A stretch of 64,000 bases of DNA, taken from assembly GCA_047495785.1 (NCBI GenBank), contig JBLDXI010000019.1:868001-932000 (forward strand), written 5' to 3'. Shown here one piece after another: positions 1 through 12,190 of the stretch. Both the position numbers and the translations under genes were made by a program. The stretch comes from Lepidodermella squamata (taxonomy: Eukaryota; Gastrotricha). Below the pieces are notes generated by a model. It was given only the letters and a program-made list of their open reading frames with translations. It was not told the origin of the DNA and searched no databases. Each line of letters starts with the position of its first letter. Positions within the stretch are counted from its first letter, which is position 1.

Positions 1-2284
1 ACTGATAAGTGGCTGTGAACCCATTCGCGCTGATTGAAGGCGAGCCGGCATTCGCTACGATCGGTGGAGTGGTTTTCCGGCAATTGGGAGCTAAAATTAA
101 ATGAATTATTTTTACTCATGAAAATTCATAAAAATAAATTACTAGTAATTGAAGCTTTAAGGTAAGGATTGCCTTGAACCGAAATCGAGCTAACAGCCAC
201 TGTGCTAAAAGACCTGCGAACTCGCCGATTTCCAGTCAGTAAAGAACCGCCGGACCAAATTATATCCGAATGATTCATTGGAATTGCAAACGCTTCAACG
301 TTATCGGTAGTCAAAGGAATAGGGGCTGACGTGTCGTAGATGCTATCGTATTGTACGCCGAGAAAATCGCCAGGTAACGCTAAAATTCGGTTATTCTCAG
401 GCACGATGAAGTCCTGCTCATCGGTCGTTCGAGGGGTGAAAGTGTTGAAACCGACCAGCTGGTAAGTCCCGCCCGGTCTCGTCCGCCAGACCGTTAAATA
501 AATCGTAGTATCAGTTTCAATCGGCTTTAACCGCCATCTCCAGATATAGCCACCGCCTTGGCACTGGTTTAACGGCGAATTGGGGAATAAATACGTGTAA
601 GACGTTACTGTACGAGTCGGCCGGGTGAAATTTGTCAAACCAGCTAGGCAAGACTCGCCAGGTTGGCAGTTGACGTCAATAGGGACAGACCACGCGCCAC
701 GCGATCCACAAATCGCTCGAAAAACAGCGGATTTCGGCGACGGCTCGTAGCCTCCTCGACACGTGTAAGTGATTGATTGATTGAAATTAGCTGAATTCGC
801 ACTTGGGTCCGCATTTTCATACGACGGAGGCGGGGCCGGGCAGTTGGCGACTGAAATTTCCGCCCAGGCAGCTGGTAGAGCAATTCGAGACTCTAAGATC
901 ATTCGATCTCTTGAAATCGAATAAAACCTAGGCCCGCCGCCCATTTGATACCCGAAAACATTGCGGACTGTGTAAGCGTCCCATAGCGAGTTCAGATTAT
1001 TACCGCCTAATGACTCCCTGGTAATAGCCGATAGCAACGGGACGTCGAAAGGCGACATGTAATGCATCCCGATGACGTCATTCTGCTCGACTGGTATGAA
1101 TTCACCCGGTTTTAGAATGATAGTGTTAGTGCCTACGACACTTGGGACAACCTTCGTGAGACCAACGAGGTTATACGACGAGTCAATCAAACGCCAGACT
1201 GCTAGATAAGCTGATGCGTTGGTAGCAGGATCGGCATAGGCTGCGTAATACCGCCACTGGGTGATCATACCCGGGCAGGCGATTGGGTTGTTGTGGAAAA
1301 TGTACAAGCCCATGGATAACACCGAAAAGGTCCGGCCAGTCGGGTCGTTCCCAATCGAGCGGCAACTGGCTGGGGTGACCGCGTAGCCGCAGATCGGAGG
1401 CGTCCCGGTGAAACGATTGCCCCTCTGGCAGGTTATTGAAGCCGAACCCGCTCGAATAATACGGCCGCCTACGCAGGTGTAAGTAACACTTGAACCCAGC
1501 GCGACTGCGTCAGTGCCGTTGACAGTGGCCCAGGAGTCTTCGACGAATGGGGCGTTATCGCAGGTTTCTGACGGTGTAATGCTGGCGCTGAACATGGTCA
1601 TGCGGTAGTTAGGCATTAAAGCCCCGAAATCGAGTGGTTGACGGTTCCATGTTGTAGACATGTCAGTCAAAATATCGCTCGCGTCATACTTTCCAATGTA
1701 TACGTTGAGGAGACCAGCATCTAAAAATTGAATTTTTTAATAAGGCTTAAAGTTTAGTTAAAATTCTTCGACAAATTTCAAAAACCTGCAAGGCCATTTA
1801 TTTTTGCAATTTTTTAATAATTTGTTTGAAGTACAAATAACTAACCTGAAAAGTTTTGCGTGTAATTGCTTGCAAAGCCGAGTGTTGTAACGTTAATCGG
1901 CAGCTCTTTTGACTCGTAAAAATAGCCAATGACGTCGCCGGTTTTAACGACAATCGGAGGATTCGCAGGCACGGTGACATCCTTCAACCCGGAACCAACG
2001 TATGGTACATATTTTGTCGCGCCAACCAGGGTAAAATTGCTCGGCTGGGAAGAGGGCCGCCAGACGGCAAAATAAACCGGCTCTTCATCGTCACGAATAA
2101 AAGCTAGAAGAAAGGACATCAAAATTTGAAAAATAAACACAAAATTGCCAACCTTTCCAACTTCTGACAATGCCGTTACATTTGAATGCCAAGTTCGGGT
2201 AAACAACCGCGAAAGAGCTGCCCTCTAAAATTGTGCTGTTATACGTAAAATTCGCCCCAACCGTGCAAACTCCGCCCCTTTCCG
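1..2284 (-). other. Supermodule 3 (truncated by window edge)
   Basis: X1 starts with GSSFAVVYPN, is split by the intron 2104-2152 after RSW, and is split again by a 125-bp intron (1721-1845) that supermodules 1 and 2 lack. CCP1 (about 1562-1390), X2 (about 1385-850), CCP2 (about 840-660) and X3 (about 655-143) lie in one 1,578-bp exon. The MSPFD point of X2 has no intron here. After the 52-bp intron 91-142, the start of CCP3 runs off the window. X4 and anything after it are not visible. Confidence 0.78.
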
Positions 2285-5200
2285 TCACAGTCGTGGTAGT
2301 AGTAGTGGCCGTCGTCGAACTCGTTAACGTTGAGATTGTAGTAGTTCTTGAGGTCGTTTGACCAAATGGCGTGGTTGTGCTACTAGCTGTTGTAGTCTCC
2401 CGCTCTGGCCTAGTAGTTGTGGTGGTTGAAGTCGTTCGAGGGGACGTTCGAACTGTGGCATCAGTCACCACGCCACCCGTGACCGGATTGAAAGTCGGCG
2501 GGGTCCCGGGTGAAGTTGTGACAGTCGAGGGTGGCCGTTCCCCGGCGACCAATGCAAGCAACGGGTGTCTCAAGGTATAAACCTGGAACTCGTCAAGAAA
2601 TGCATAATCACCACCGATTTGGGTCGGCATATTAGTTGCATCGTACAAAGCGGCAACTGATAGGTAGACCTTATCGACATAACCGGCTCTGAACTCATCC
2701 ATACCGGCGAACGGGATGACAAATAGCTCTTTCGGCGTCTCGTAATGAGGGTAATGAATTCCCAAAACATCGAAAGCTCTAACTTGGAATTGCATATTCG
2801 AAGGGATGTTGTAAACATTTATTCCAACATTTGTCGTCCAAACTCGGTGAGTTCCAATCAGCTGCATGGTTGGCCCGATTTGCCGCCAGACGTCTAAGTA
2901 GATCACGTGAGGTGCGGTCATGCTGTAGAAAATCCATTGCTTAGTCAATCCCGTACAACCGACGGTTAGATTGAAGAAGACGTGGAGTAAGCTTGAATAG
3001 CTAGTTCCCGAGAATTTGTTGACATTATCGAATCGGGGAATGTTACTGCTGCACGTTAACAGACCAGGGCAAGCTGGCGGGGGAGTCCATTGCCCTTCAA
3101 TTGTGCAGTAGCTAGCTGTTGGTCCGAAAGCAGGTCCGTTGCTGCACTGGTAATTAGCGGTGAAGCCGTTGCCACTTCTCTGAGCAGCTGCTGCGGTAAT
3201 TACAGACGGGGTAGGGACATCAGCACAATCAGGGGCTAAATTTGAGAGAAATTATACAAATTAAATTTTTAAATAAATCTAAAAATTCACCCTAGATCAA
3301 AATATTTTTTAAATATTAAGAAATAAAAAAGTAAAAACTTTTAAGAAAATTTGAATAACAAATTCATCAGTTAAAAATTAAAAAAATTAAATTGAAAGAA
3401 AATTCAGGCTATTAATTTCGGGACAATTTTGCAAAAGGACGCGAATTTACAACCCAATCCATGAGCTAAGGTAGCTTCTCTTTTTCATCGAATTTTTTAA
3501 ATTTCCGAATTAATTTCAAGCTAAATTGAAACTGCAGCATAAATTATAAAAAGAATAGTTACTTGAAATCGAAGCTCTAAGCAACGGATTTCCTTGCGTT
3601 GAGACAACAGAACTCGAGACACTGACGACCCCACCGTTCCAGATTATATCCGTATGAGTGAGAGGCAACGCAAAAACTTGAACTGCATCCGCCGTAAGCG
3701 CTACCACACCTGTCGCCTCATCCGCTGATTCATAGTGAACACCGACGAAATCCCCAGGTAGGACCAAAATTCGAGCTACAGGTGGGACAATAAAGTCCTG
3801 TTCATCAGTTGATGATGCGTTGAACAGGTTCACGCCGACTAGGCGGAACGCAGCTGAACTGATTTGTCGCCAAACTGCGAGGTAAACCGGCATTTTCGTG
3901 GCAAAAGGCCTTAATCGCCAGCGCCATAGAAAACCGCCACCCTGACAGCCGGAAAAGGTGAGCCGCGGAAATAAATAGGCGTAAGATCGAACGGTTCGAA
4001 TGACAGAACTTGTTGATAAAATTCCGGCAGAACAAGACTCGCCAATTTGACATTTTATCGTATCAGGGGTCGTCCAATGACCTTCCGGTAGACAAGTTGT
4101 CGCGAAAGAGACATTTCTATTCACAGGTTCGAAACCGCCCCGGCATGTGTACGCAGCTGTTTGATTGACAACCCCGCTTAAAACCGTAGTTCTGGTGTTC
4201 GGAATTAAAGGAGGCGGGGTTGGGCAAGATGGAGTTGAAGTGGTTGCTTTCAGAGCCGGAACTGCGTACCAGGTTTTAAGATCCAGCGAAACCGATGGGT
4301 TGAAAAAATCGCCGGGGCCCCCGAGTTTGTAACCGAAAGCTGTTGTCGAGACATAAGCATTCCAAAGCTGATTTTCCGCATATTGCCCTCGATTTTGTTT
4401 TGTATTTGCCGTGATAATCGCCTCGTCAACTGCAAATTTTCAAAAAATTAAATGATAAGTTTCAACTCAGTAGAACTTACAGGGTGACATGTAGAAAAAG
4501 CCAAGGACATCTCGCTGTTGGAAAGCTATGAACTGCCCAGGTTGGAGAATTATCGAGTTCATGCCGACTGATTTCGGCGTAGCTTTCGTCAAATTCACCA
4601 GTAGATAGCTATCTGAGGCTAACGGTCGCCATACAGCCAGGAAAACCGACGCATTTCTACTTGGATCAGCGTAGGCCGCGAAATAGTCCCATTGGGTGAT
4701 GACCCCACTACAGCCGAACGGGTTGCTCGGGAAAATGTAGAAGCCAATAGGTAATACGCTGTAAGACTGGTCAGATCGCGGATTGCCGCCGAAAGATGCG
4801 CCACAGCTACTCGGCGGTAGAGCGTACGCACATTGCGGCGGGGCTGGAGACCAGTTATTGCCCGATTGGCAGGTAATGGTAGCGGATCCTGTGATTCTTG
4901 TACCCCGAACGCAGGTGTAGGTAACCGTAGCTCCTGATGGAAGCGATTGGTTGTAGTTCACAACATTAGCCTCAGCGAACTCCACAAATGGAACAGAGGG
5001 ACAAAACGGTGATCTGACTACACTCGCACTTATCGGGGTAGTAGGGTAACCCCTGATAAGCGGGCCGTTAAATTCAAGCGTTTTCGCCGGTAAAATCTGA
5101 CTGGATTTGTAACGAGCGATGTAGACGTCGTGCACGTTCAATTTGTTGTTTTTCGTCGTGTCATTTGTTACCGTTCCCATGGCGACGACTCGGGTGGCAA

Positions 5201-8200
5201 CTTGGTCGCTTTCGTAGAAAAATCCGATAAAATCACCGCGTTGAACGACAATTTGTTGCCTGGGATCGGTGAAGTTGTATATCCGAAAGCCGCGGCCGTC
5301 GTAAGGAACGATGAAATTAGCCCCGGCCAACTGGAATTGGTTGCTACGATTCGTTGGTCTCAGAACAGCGAGATAAAACGGTGCCTCGTCAACCCTAACG
5401 AAAGCTAAAACAACGACGAAAATTGAAAGAATAAGAAAAATTCTCAAAATTACTAGTCCAAGATCTCAGCACTCCAGAGCAAGGGAAGGTCCAATTTGGG
5501 TAGAAAACAGCGAATGAGCCGCCTTCTTGAAGTTGGTAAGAACGGTCAACGTTTTGAACCCCAGCCGAGCATGACGCGATCGGATCTGTCGTGGTCGAAG
5601 ATGTTGAAGTCGACGTGATTGCAACATTCGGCAGGCTTGTCGTAGTTTGACCCGGTGAAGTTGTAGTAGCTTGAGTTGTCGTAGTATCAACCTGCCGACC
5701 CGGAGTGATTGCACCGCTAGTTGTAGTTGTCACAAAATAAGTCCAAGTTGTAGAATCAGTGATCGATCCAGGTGTTGGTGGGGTGGTCCGTCTTGTCCGG
5801 TCTGGCATGGGAGTTGTAACCGCATCACCAGCTACTAACATCAACGCCGGGTTTCGAAGTACGTAAGACTGAAATTCTCCGATAAATGAGTACATCTGGC
5901 CCGGTTTCACTGGAAAATTGACCATGCCATACAGCCCAATCACAGTTAGATATAACCGGTCCACAATGCCCAAATTGACCTCATCAGCCCCAGCGTAGGG
6001 AATTACGTACAGCTCGAAGGGTGTCTTGTAATCAGAATAATGAACTCCAAGGCAGTCGGTAGGTTGGACGTCGAATTGAAATGCGTCAGGAATGTCGTAA
6101 ATGACGATACCCGTGTTATTTGCCCAAATTTTGTGAGTCCCAATTAGCATCATAGTCGGGCCCATTTGCCGCCAAACACTCAGATAGACAGTATGAGGCG
6201 CGGTGAGGCTGTAAAAAACCCACTGCTTCGTTTTGCCCGAGCAACCGACGGTTAAATTCATGAAAATATGCATGAATGTCGAGTAGCTGTAGCCAGTATA
6301 ACGAGGGACGTTCGCGAAATCTGGCATGAAACTGCCGCAGGCAATCGCTCGGCCACAAGCCGGAGGTTCAGACCACCTCGCGTCAAGGCCACATTGAATT
6401 GAGGGGGACCCGTAAATCGTACCCGGGCACTGGTAATTCGCGAAAAGGCCGTTGTTACTGATCTGAGCCGCGCCAGCATTTCTCACGACTGGGGTGGGTG
6501 TTAACGAGCAATCAGGGGATGCAACACTGGCGGACATCAAAGGTCGACCCAAAATTATACTCGCGTTGATTACGACGAATGAATTCGCCCCAATCGTGAT
6601 ATCATTCCCATCAGCGTAGTACAGCCGATTTCCAGACCAGGTTATGTTGCTATGAGATACCGGCATCGTGTAAGCTATTGAAGCTTTGTCAACGACAAGG
6701 CCTACAACTGACGATTCTGTGGAGACGTAGGAGTAATGGAATCCGATAAAATCCCCAGTTCGTACGAGAATTCGTTGCTTCGGTGGGATAATAACAAATT
6801 GATCGCCAGGCGATTTCGGGGTGAACTGGTTCACGCCGACCAGCCTTGCCCCTTGCGTCTGGCCGGGTAACGGCCGCCAAACTGCCATGAAAATAGTCCG
6901 ATCGGCGTATTGCGGCTGGATGCGCCATCTCCACAGATAGCCACCACCATTACAAGTCGAGAATTTAATATCCGGAAATAAGTAAGTCCAAGTCGCTGTG
7001 TAGAGTACACCAGGGCCGGATGATAACGACCCGGCTGAGCAGGTTTCAGCGATCCGACATGTAACAGGCGATGGAGACGACCATTGGCCGTTTCCGAGGC
7101 AAGTCACGGTAATAGGGGTTGATGAATTCGAAAGCTCAAACCCTGCTCGGCAGCGGAATGTAACCACTTGCCCGGCAGCTGCCGTGGTCGAACCAGCTGG
7201 TACAGCGTTTTCGATAACAGGTAGCGGTCCTAAGCATGCAGGTTGGCCCAGGGTTGCTCTCAAAGCCGGAAAAGCCAGTTTCGGGTAATAAGTCAGTAAG
7301 TCAATTGGTAATGAATAAAAGCCAGGGCCATTTTCCATTTGGTAACCAAATAAATTTGTAGACACGGCTGCGTCCCAGAATACGGTCGGATTCTGAGCCA
7401 GATTAACCGAGACAATAGGATTGTCATCTAGAAGCAAAAAAAGCAGATAAAATTCATTTATTCTAAAATTTTAGTAGCTAACAGGGTGACATGTGATGAA
7501 ATCCCATAACATCGCCTCTCCTAAAAGGAATAAGCTCTCCAGGCCGCAAAATTACAGTATTCAAACCAAGTCGCTTAGGAACAGCCTTTGTGAAATTGAC
7601 CCAGAGATACCGGTCTCCATTTCGGCGCCAAATCGATAGGTAAACTGAAGCGTTTCCTGTCGTGTTGAAAAACGATGCGTGATAATCCCATCTTGTGATA
7701 ACTCCATCGCAATTGATCGGATTGTTGACGAATATGTAGACACCGTTCGGAACCGGGCGATAGACTCCGAATTGCCTTGGATCATCTCCCAAGGCTTGGC
7801 ATGATCCTAGTTGGTAGTTATAGCCGCAGACGGGCAGTGGCGAGGACCAACTACCGCTTGGTTGGCAGGTTAAAATCCCCGAAGTTCCGTCAACAAATGT
7901 CGACCCGTTCGTGCAGTTGTACCGAATTGAACTGCCGACAGTTACAGTGCCGCCTGACCTGAAACTCGCCACGGCTAGGTCGACCTCAGGAACTGAGACG
8001 CAAACAGGGCGCCTTTCGACCTGGCCGCTGATCGGGGACAATCGGTACCGCCGCAACACCCCGCCGAAGTCGAGAGTTTGTTCCTGATCTACCGGTATCA
8101 ACTCCCGTTTGCTATAACCTGCGATGAAAACGTCCGTTAAATCAGTTCCGGCGTAGAAAGGCGATTCGATGATTGGCCCGTGAAAACTGAGAGCCACCAC

Positions 8201-10320
8201 TTCGGTTGAAGTTTCACTGCTTTCGTAGAAGTAGCCGATAATGTCACCAGCGCGAACTGTGATTTGCTCCTCCGGTTTAACCGCGTAAGTTCGACGACCG
8301 ATGCCTTCATAAGGTACGATCATATTCGCGCCGACCAGGTAAAATTTTCCTGTATCTTCCGACCGTCTCCACACAGCCATGTAAAACGGAGCCTCGGCAG
8401 CTCGAACATACACTAAAAAATATTGAATAAATCTAAATTATTTTTAATTAATGAAAAATTACTCGTCCAAGACCGAACGATCCCAGAACAAGTTATGGTC
8501 ATGTTCGGAAATACTACTGCGATCGAGCCACCCTCAATTTGCGGGTAGTAGCTTTGAACGTCTACCCCGGGATTGCAGAACGGACTCTGAGGCGTCGTTG
8601 TGGTTGGGAATGTTTGCGTTGATGGGAAAGCAGACCATGGGGCGAGAGTGGTGTCAACCTGGCGCCCGGGTGTTGGAAATGGTGACCAGCTAGTCGAAGT
8701 CCGCGATGTTGACCATGGCGCCCAATTCGACCAGCTTGTCGACGTGGTAAAACCTGAACCACCCCATGAAGTAGTGACAGGAGCAGCAGTTGTAGTGATT
8801 GAATCATCGGCTGGAACTTCGATTATTCGAGTATCTTAAAGAAAAATGCATGGCTACGCTAGATCTTCATCAATATTGCGAGCAAATTACTTGAAACACA
8901 GCCATTATCGAATGTGGTTGTTATTTCGTCAATAGCAATGTTGCTGTAAGGGGTAAGAACGCTCGTAGCTTCGAAAACCAGGACGAAGGACTGAAAATAC
9001 CAAAAATTAAATTAACTTATAAAAATTTCGCCGAATTTACATCAACGCCGGGAAATAAATTCGAGAGTGGAAAGCTAGCAGTAGCGTTGTTCCAGGTCTC
9101 ACGTGTCGACTGAGGGCCAACACGGCTGAAAATGAGCGATTGCGTTGGTGCAAATAAATTCCCAGATTTTTGGCGGACGTAAAGTGTTAATTTCCCTGTC
9201 GTCACGCCGAACATGTGGTAGAAAAATGCGATATTAACGCAGCCGGAGTTACTGCCGTAGTTTTGAACTGGCAGTGGCGAGCTAACTATTTTTGCTTTTT
9301 CAAAGTAATGCCCGGTCGATTCCGTATAGAGATAAGAAGCTGAAAGAAAAATAACTCATTCAAACTCAATTAGTACGGCTAAATGTCTTACGAGAGCTTG
9401 CCCTCGCTCCACTTTGAGGACCGCTCAAGGGGGTGAACGTTGGGCCAGTTTGCCAGGACCAGTCGAATGATTTGTATGGAACCGGAGTGTGCATGTTGTC
9501 AAAGCCGCACATATTATCCTCGAAATTGCAAAAATAACCGCCATTTTGAGTATTCCAATTATTGTTATCAGGTAATTCGCAGCCGCCGGGGTAAAATCTC
9601 AGTTCATCAATGGCCATATCAGACCTGGGACCTCTTCCACGAATCGCAAAAAATTCAATCTAAAGAAAAATTGGATAAAACTGACATTTAAACAATTTAA
9701 ACAATATTAATCCAGCTTACATTGAATGCATCATTCGGGGAAACAGATAGCGATATCCGTTGCCACCGATTCCCAAGAGACTGGCCTCCAAACCTTGCGA
9801 CTTCACTCCGGTTACCGACATCATTGACCAAATTTACAACCAGGAAGCCCATAGAGCTCCCGTAGAAATGAGCAGCAAATTGCAAACAACACACTTCTGA
9901 CTGACAAAATTGACGAGTAGTTCTCATGTAAGCGGTTGAGCCAAAGTCGCCCAGAGAACTATCCACGACGTACAGATAACCTGTAGAATATCACGTAAAT
10001 ATCAAAATGAAACTGAAAAAAATCGATCGAACCATCTGCTTTTCCCGTCGTGTAATCAAAACTTGGACCCGTTGGCGCTTCAACGTCGCCATAGGCAGAT
10101 GTCCACCGCCAACCGAACCCAGTTTTGTGGTAAGTAAGATCCATGTTGCATGGACCACAAGTAGCGCAGTCGCCGTTTTCGAACGAACATTGTATATCGC
10201 CGGCGACTAAAAACATGAAACGTTGTGAAATAAAGGTGATGACACGAATCTTTCAAAACCTGAGGGAATTATCACCAATAGTGCTATTACCAATTCGATC
10301 ACGAAGTATTCATCGTTCAT
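1..10320 (-). CDS. Giant secreted MAM/Sushi/repeat-domain protein (3' end beyond window)
   Basis: Fifteen exons join in consistent phase on the minus strand: 10320-10260, 10206-10033, 9980-9721, 9659-9392, 9339-9041, 8990-8891, 8834-8463, 8412-7483, 7427-5454, 5404-4481, 4429-3563, 3235-2153, 2103-1846, 1720-143 and 90-<1. That gives about 3,079 codons in the window. The first 22 residues (MNDEYFVIEL then a hydrophobic run ending PSVA) look like a signal peptide. Two MAM domains follow, then a Thr/Ser/Pro linker, then three supermodules. Each supermodule has four copies of an unnamed domain separated by three Sushi/CCP domains and ends in a mucin-like linker. There is no stop or membrane segment in the window. 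It is presumably secreted or extracellular-matrix, with an adhesion or recognition role inferred only from the domain types. I recognise no named orthologue. Introns are 48-61 bp except 3236-3562 (327 bp) and 1721-1845 (125 bp). Exon edges near 2103 and 2153 may be off by one base. Confidence 0.85.
2285..2544 (-). other. Mucin-like Thr/Ser linker before supermodule 3
   Basis: It encodes a stretch of nearly pure Thr/Ser/Pro (for example TTSTTTTTRPERETTTASS). It is positioned like the linker at 5575-5834 and is a likely O-glycosylated spacer. Confidence 0.75.
2545..5574 (-). other. Supermodule 2: four X domains alternating with three Sushi/CCP domains
   Basis: It has the same order as supermodule 1. 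X1 starts at the Cys near 5572 with the EGGSFAVFYPN motif and continues after the 5405-5453 intron as VDEAPFYLAVLR. CCP1 is about 5010-4830. X2 is split by the intron 4430-4480. CCP2 is about 4230-4050 and X3 about 4045-3563. A 327-bp intron (3236-3562) precedes CCP3 (about 3235-3075), and X4 runs to about 2545. All joins were checked for phase and give no stops. The AT-rich 327-bp intron is the largest in the gene within the window. Confidence 0.8.
5575..5834 (-). other. Mucin-like Thr/Ser linker before supermodule 2
   Basis: It encodes about 85 residues dominated by Thr, Ser and Pro (TTTTSGAITPG, TTTTQATTTSPGQTTT and similar). This is typical of densely O-glycosylated stalks. It separates X4 of supermodule 1 from X1 of supermodule 2. 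Confidence 0.75.
5835..8580 (-). other. Supermodule 1: four X domains alternating with three Sushi/CCP domains
   Basis: Order on the protein: X1 (about 8580-8015), CCP1 (to 7820), X2 (to 7240), CCP2 (to 7045), X3 (to 6520), CCP3 (to 6350), X4 (to 5835). The CCPs show the usual four-Cys spacing, with closing pairs such as WSSPLPVC and WSEPPAC. X domains share C-x-G, a Trp three to five residues later, VYL-x-[VI]-WR, LVG and GD-x-[IL]-G-x-[HF]-Y. Introns at 8413-8462 (inside X1, after RSWT) and 7428-7482 (inside X2, after the MSP motif) are both phase 1. Exon 9 then runs 1,974 bp without interruption through X3, CCP3, X4 and the next linker. Domain names X1-X4 are mine. Confidence 0.8.
8581..8834 (-). 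other. Thr/Ser/Trp-rich linker between MAM pair and supermodule 1
   Basis: This part of exon 7 encodes a low-complexity stretch rich in Thr, Ser and Pro with regularly placed Trp (for example TSWGGSG, TSTSWSNWAPW, TSTSWSPF). It sits where supermodules 2 and 3 are preceded by Thr-rich mucin-like linkers. It is likely an O-glycosylated stalk. The recurring Trp is unlike the other two linkers and suggests a local tandem expansion of a short unit. Confidence 0.7.
8891..10206 (-). other. Two MAM domains at the N-terminus of the giant protein
   Basis: Exons 2-6 encode two back-to-back MAM (meprin/A5/mu) domains. The first begins CSFENGD and contains GYLYVVDSS across the 9981-10032 intron. It closes with DMAIDELRFYPGGC. 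The second begins CNFEDNMCGF, contains SYLYTEST across the 9340-9391 intron, and closes with FVLVFEA and IAIDEI before a Cys. These are the landmark motifs of the family: the Cys-x-Phe-Glu start, the YLY strand, and the ID-x-[IL] end. Introns split both domains at the same structural points with phase 1, then 0, so the two domains arose by exon-unit duplication. MAM domains usually mediate homophilic or matrix contacts. Confidence 0.88.
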
Positions 10321-12042
10321 CTCGGTCAGACAAAACGACAAATATCAAGTCATATTTTTGCTGATTCAGGCAAAAAATCAGCCCCAATATAGCAGCTTAT
10401 AATTTATATGTTGCTTGGAAACATGCGCTATGCGTAGCCTCATTCACAACAGTATGAGCGGAGTCTTCAAGCAAATTTTGCTCATTTGGAATATTCATGC
10501 AGCTCAGGTATTCAGACTATCCATTCATCACTGGGCACGTCCAAAACAAATGCCGGCAAGAGCCAGTCAGTATTAAAGAAATACATCCTTTTCATTTGTA
10601 TGCGTGCACGATAGCGAATTTTTAAACTCATTTAAATTGCTTCAGAAATATTCATATTTAAGCTTAAAAGTATATTTCTCAGTTATCGAACATATGATAA
10701 ACACAGTCAATAGCTGTACATAGCCCTATCGATTTCTCATAATATAATAATAATGAAAGTGAATTTCACTTAACTCCATTCAGCTTGGTAAATCGTTTCG
10801 ATTTACATTGTCGTGCGACGAATTGTACATGCGTGAAGTCATACAAATACAAATTGGGACTTTTCGCGGAAATTTCCCGTGAAAATCGCCGTGCCCTATG
10901 CCTAGATATTTGAAAATAGGTAAATATTTGAAATCTATGAAGCCAGCGATAATTTTTACTGTAACTAAAGATCGCTGAATCCGATTATTTGTACGCAGTC
11001 ATAGCAAATTTAATCACCTACAAGGACACAAAAGCAAAGTGCAACAAAAAATCTTCAAAAAATACGATACCTACAGAAAAAATACGTTATAAAGAGCATA
11101 AGTGAGAGAAGCACTCGATTCGGAACAAACTATAAAACCATAGATGCATTTGAAATCGGCAGGAAAAAGATTCAGTTACTGAAGCGAAAGCATGCGTCAA
11201 GCATGTAGGTTGCTGTCGCTAAAACTGCGGCGAATGCTTGTAACGCAAGAAATAGCGTAAAGACTGGCATCCTTGTTCAGAGCCTCTGATTAATTCTGGG
11301 ATGAAAATTTTCACATGCATCTCAGTAGCAGCGATACCTCAGAACATCTCAATTAGCCGAAAAGGAGACAGACGGGCTTGGATGACCATCTTTCATTAAG
11401 CCGTTTCGAATTGTAACCAAGAGAAATTATTCCCAAGCAATTGCAACCTAATTGATTGCTCCCTAAAGCGCTGTGCCCTGGCATTACGACATCAAGCAGT
11501 TAACAACCAGAGTTAACGCGACAGGCAGTTTTTCCAGCAGCCACACAACATGCCACAACAGCATGCAGTAGTCTCACAAGACTCACCATCATAAGGTGTT
11601 TCTCTCGCCCTGCTCTAATATTCCCATGGAAGATAACATTTTTCATGGAGTTGAAGTCTTTCCTAACCATAGCCATCAGAGGTAATAACTGTTCTCCATT
11701 CATAGAAATTACAAAGAAACGACATAAGTATAAGTATCATCATCCTCATCATCATCATCATTTTATTGCTTACCTTCAGATTGCACCACGTTTGATTCTA
11801 TAAAAGAATAACAGTATTTAGGAATGGATTTATAAATGGGCAAAGAGAGGGCGTAAGTATGGCGACACCGTTTAAGGCAAATAGCCAACGCCGATTGATA
11901 GGGAGTAAATGCGGGAATTAAGCATATTAATGTCGCAATCACCTTCATTAAGAAATGGCGGCGGGCAATATCTCGACGTAAAGACTGAGAAACTAATGCC
12001 TGAGAAGCTATGGACCATTCGCTTTGGAGCCGCTCCGTACTT
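10321..12042. other. Intergenic DNA upstream of the giant secreted-protein gene
   Basis: I find no coding frame here with splice support or recognisable protein similarity. The first part must contain the promoter and 5' UTR of the minus-strand gene starting at 10320, but I see no clear TATA box. The only simple repeat is a short CAT/CTC tract at 11736-11762. Confidence 0.6.
11736..11762. repeat. ATC/CAT microsatellite
   Basis: An imperfect trinucleotide run, (ATC)n with one CTC interruption, lies in non-coding DNA. Confidence 0.7.
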
Positions 12043-12190
12043 GGTGATTTAAAGAAGGAGCTGAGCTCAAAAAGGAGCTGAGCTCAATGGAGCTGAGCGC
12101 TAACGGAGCTGAGCTCCCTGAAAACCGCGCGCGGTCAAGTCAAAGGCCAAGTTCATGGAACAATGTCGGTTTTAATACCAAAATATAGAT
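12043..12190 (+). repeat. Left arm of the foldback element
   Basis: It is identical in reverse complement to 12398-12545. It contains the 16-bp GGAGCTGAGCTC sub-repeats. Confidence 0.85.

Noticed and set aside
2371-2580. Plus-strand Val-rich frame opposite the Thr-rich linker
   Set aside because: It is the antisense shadow of Thr/Ser codons; the minus-strand frame fits the repeated gene structure.
8562-8807. Minus-strand His/Arg/Leu-rich frame
   Set aside because: Alternate frame of exon 7 of the giant gene; splice phases select the Thr/Ser/Trp frame.
11736-11762. CAT-rich tract as a CRISPR or regulatory array
   Set aside because: It is a plain trinucleotide microsatellite with no spacer structure, and the genome is eukaryotic.
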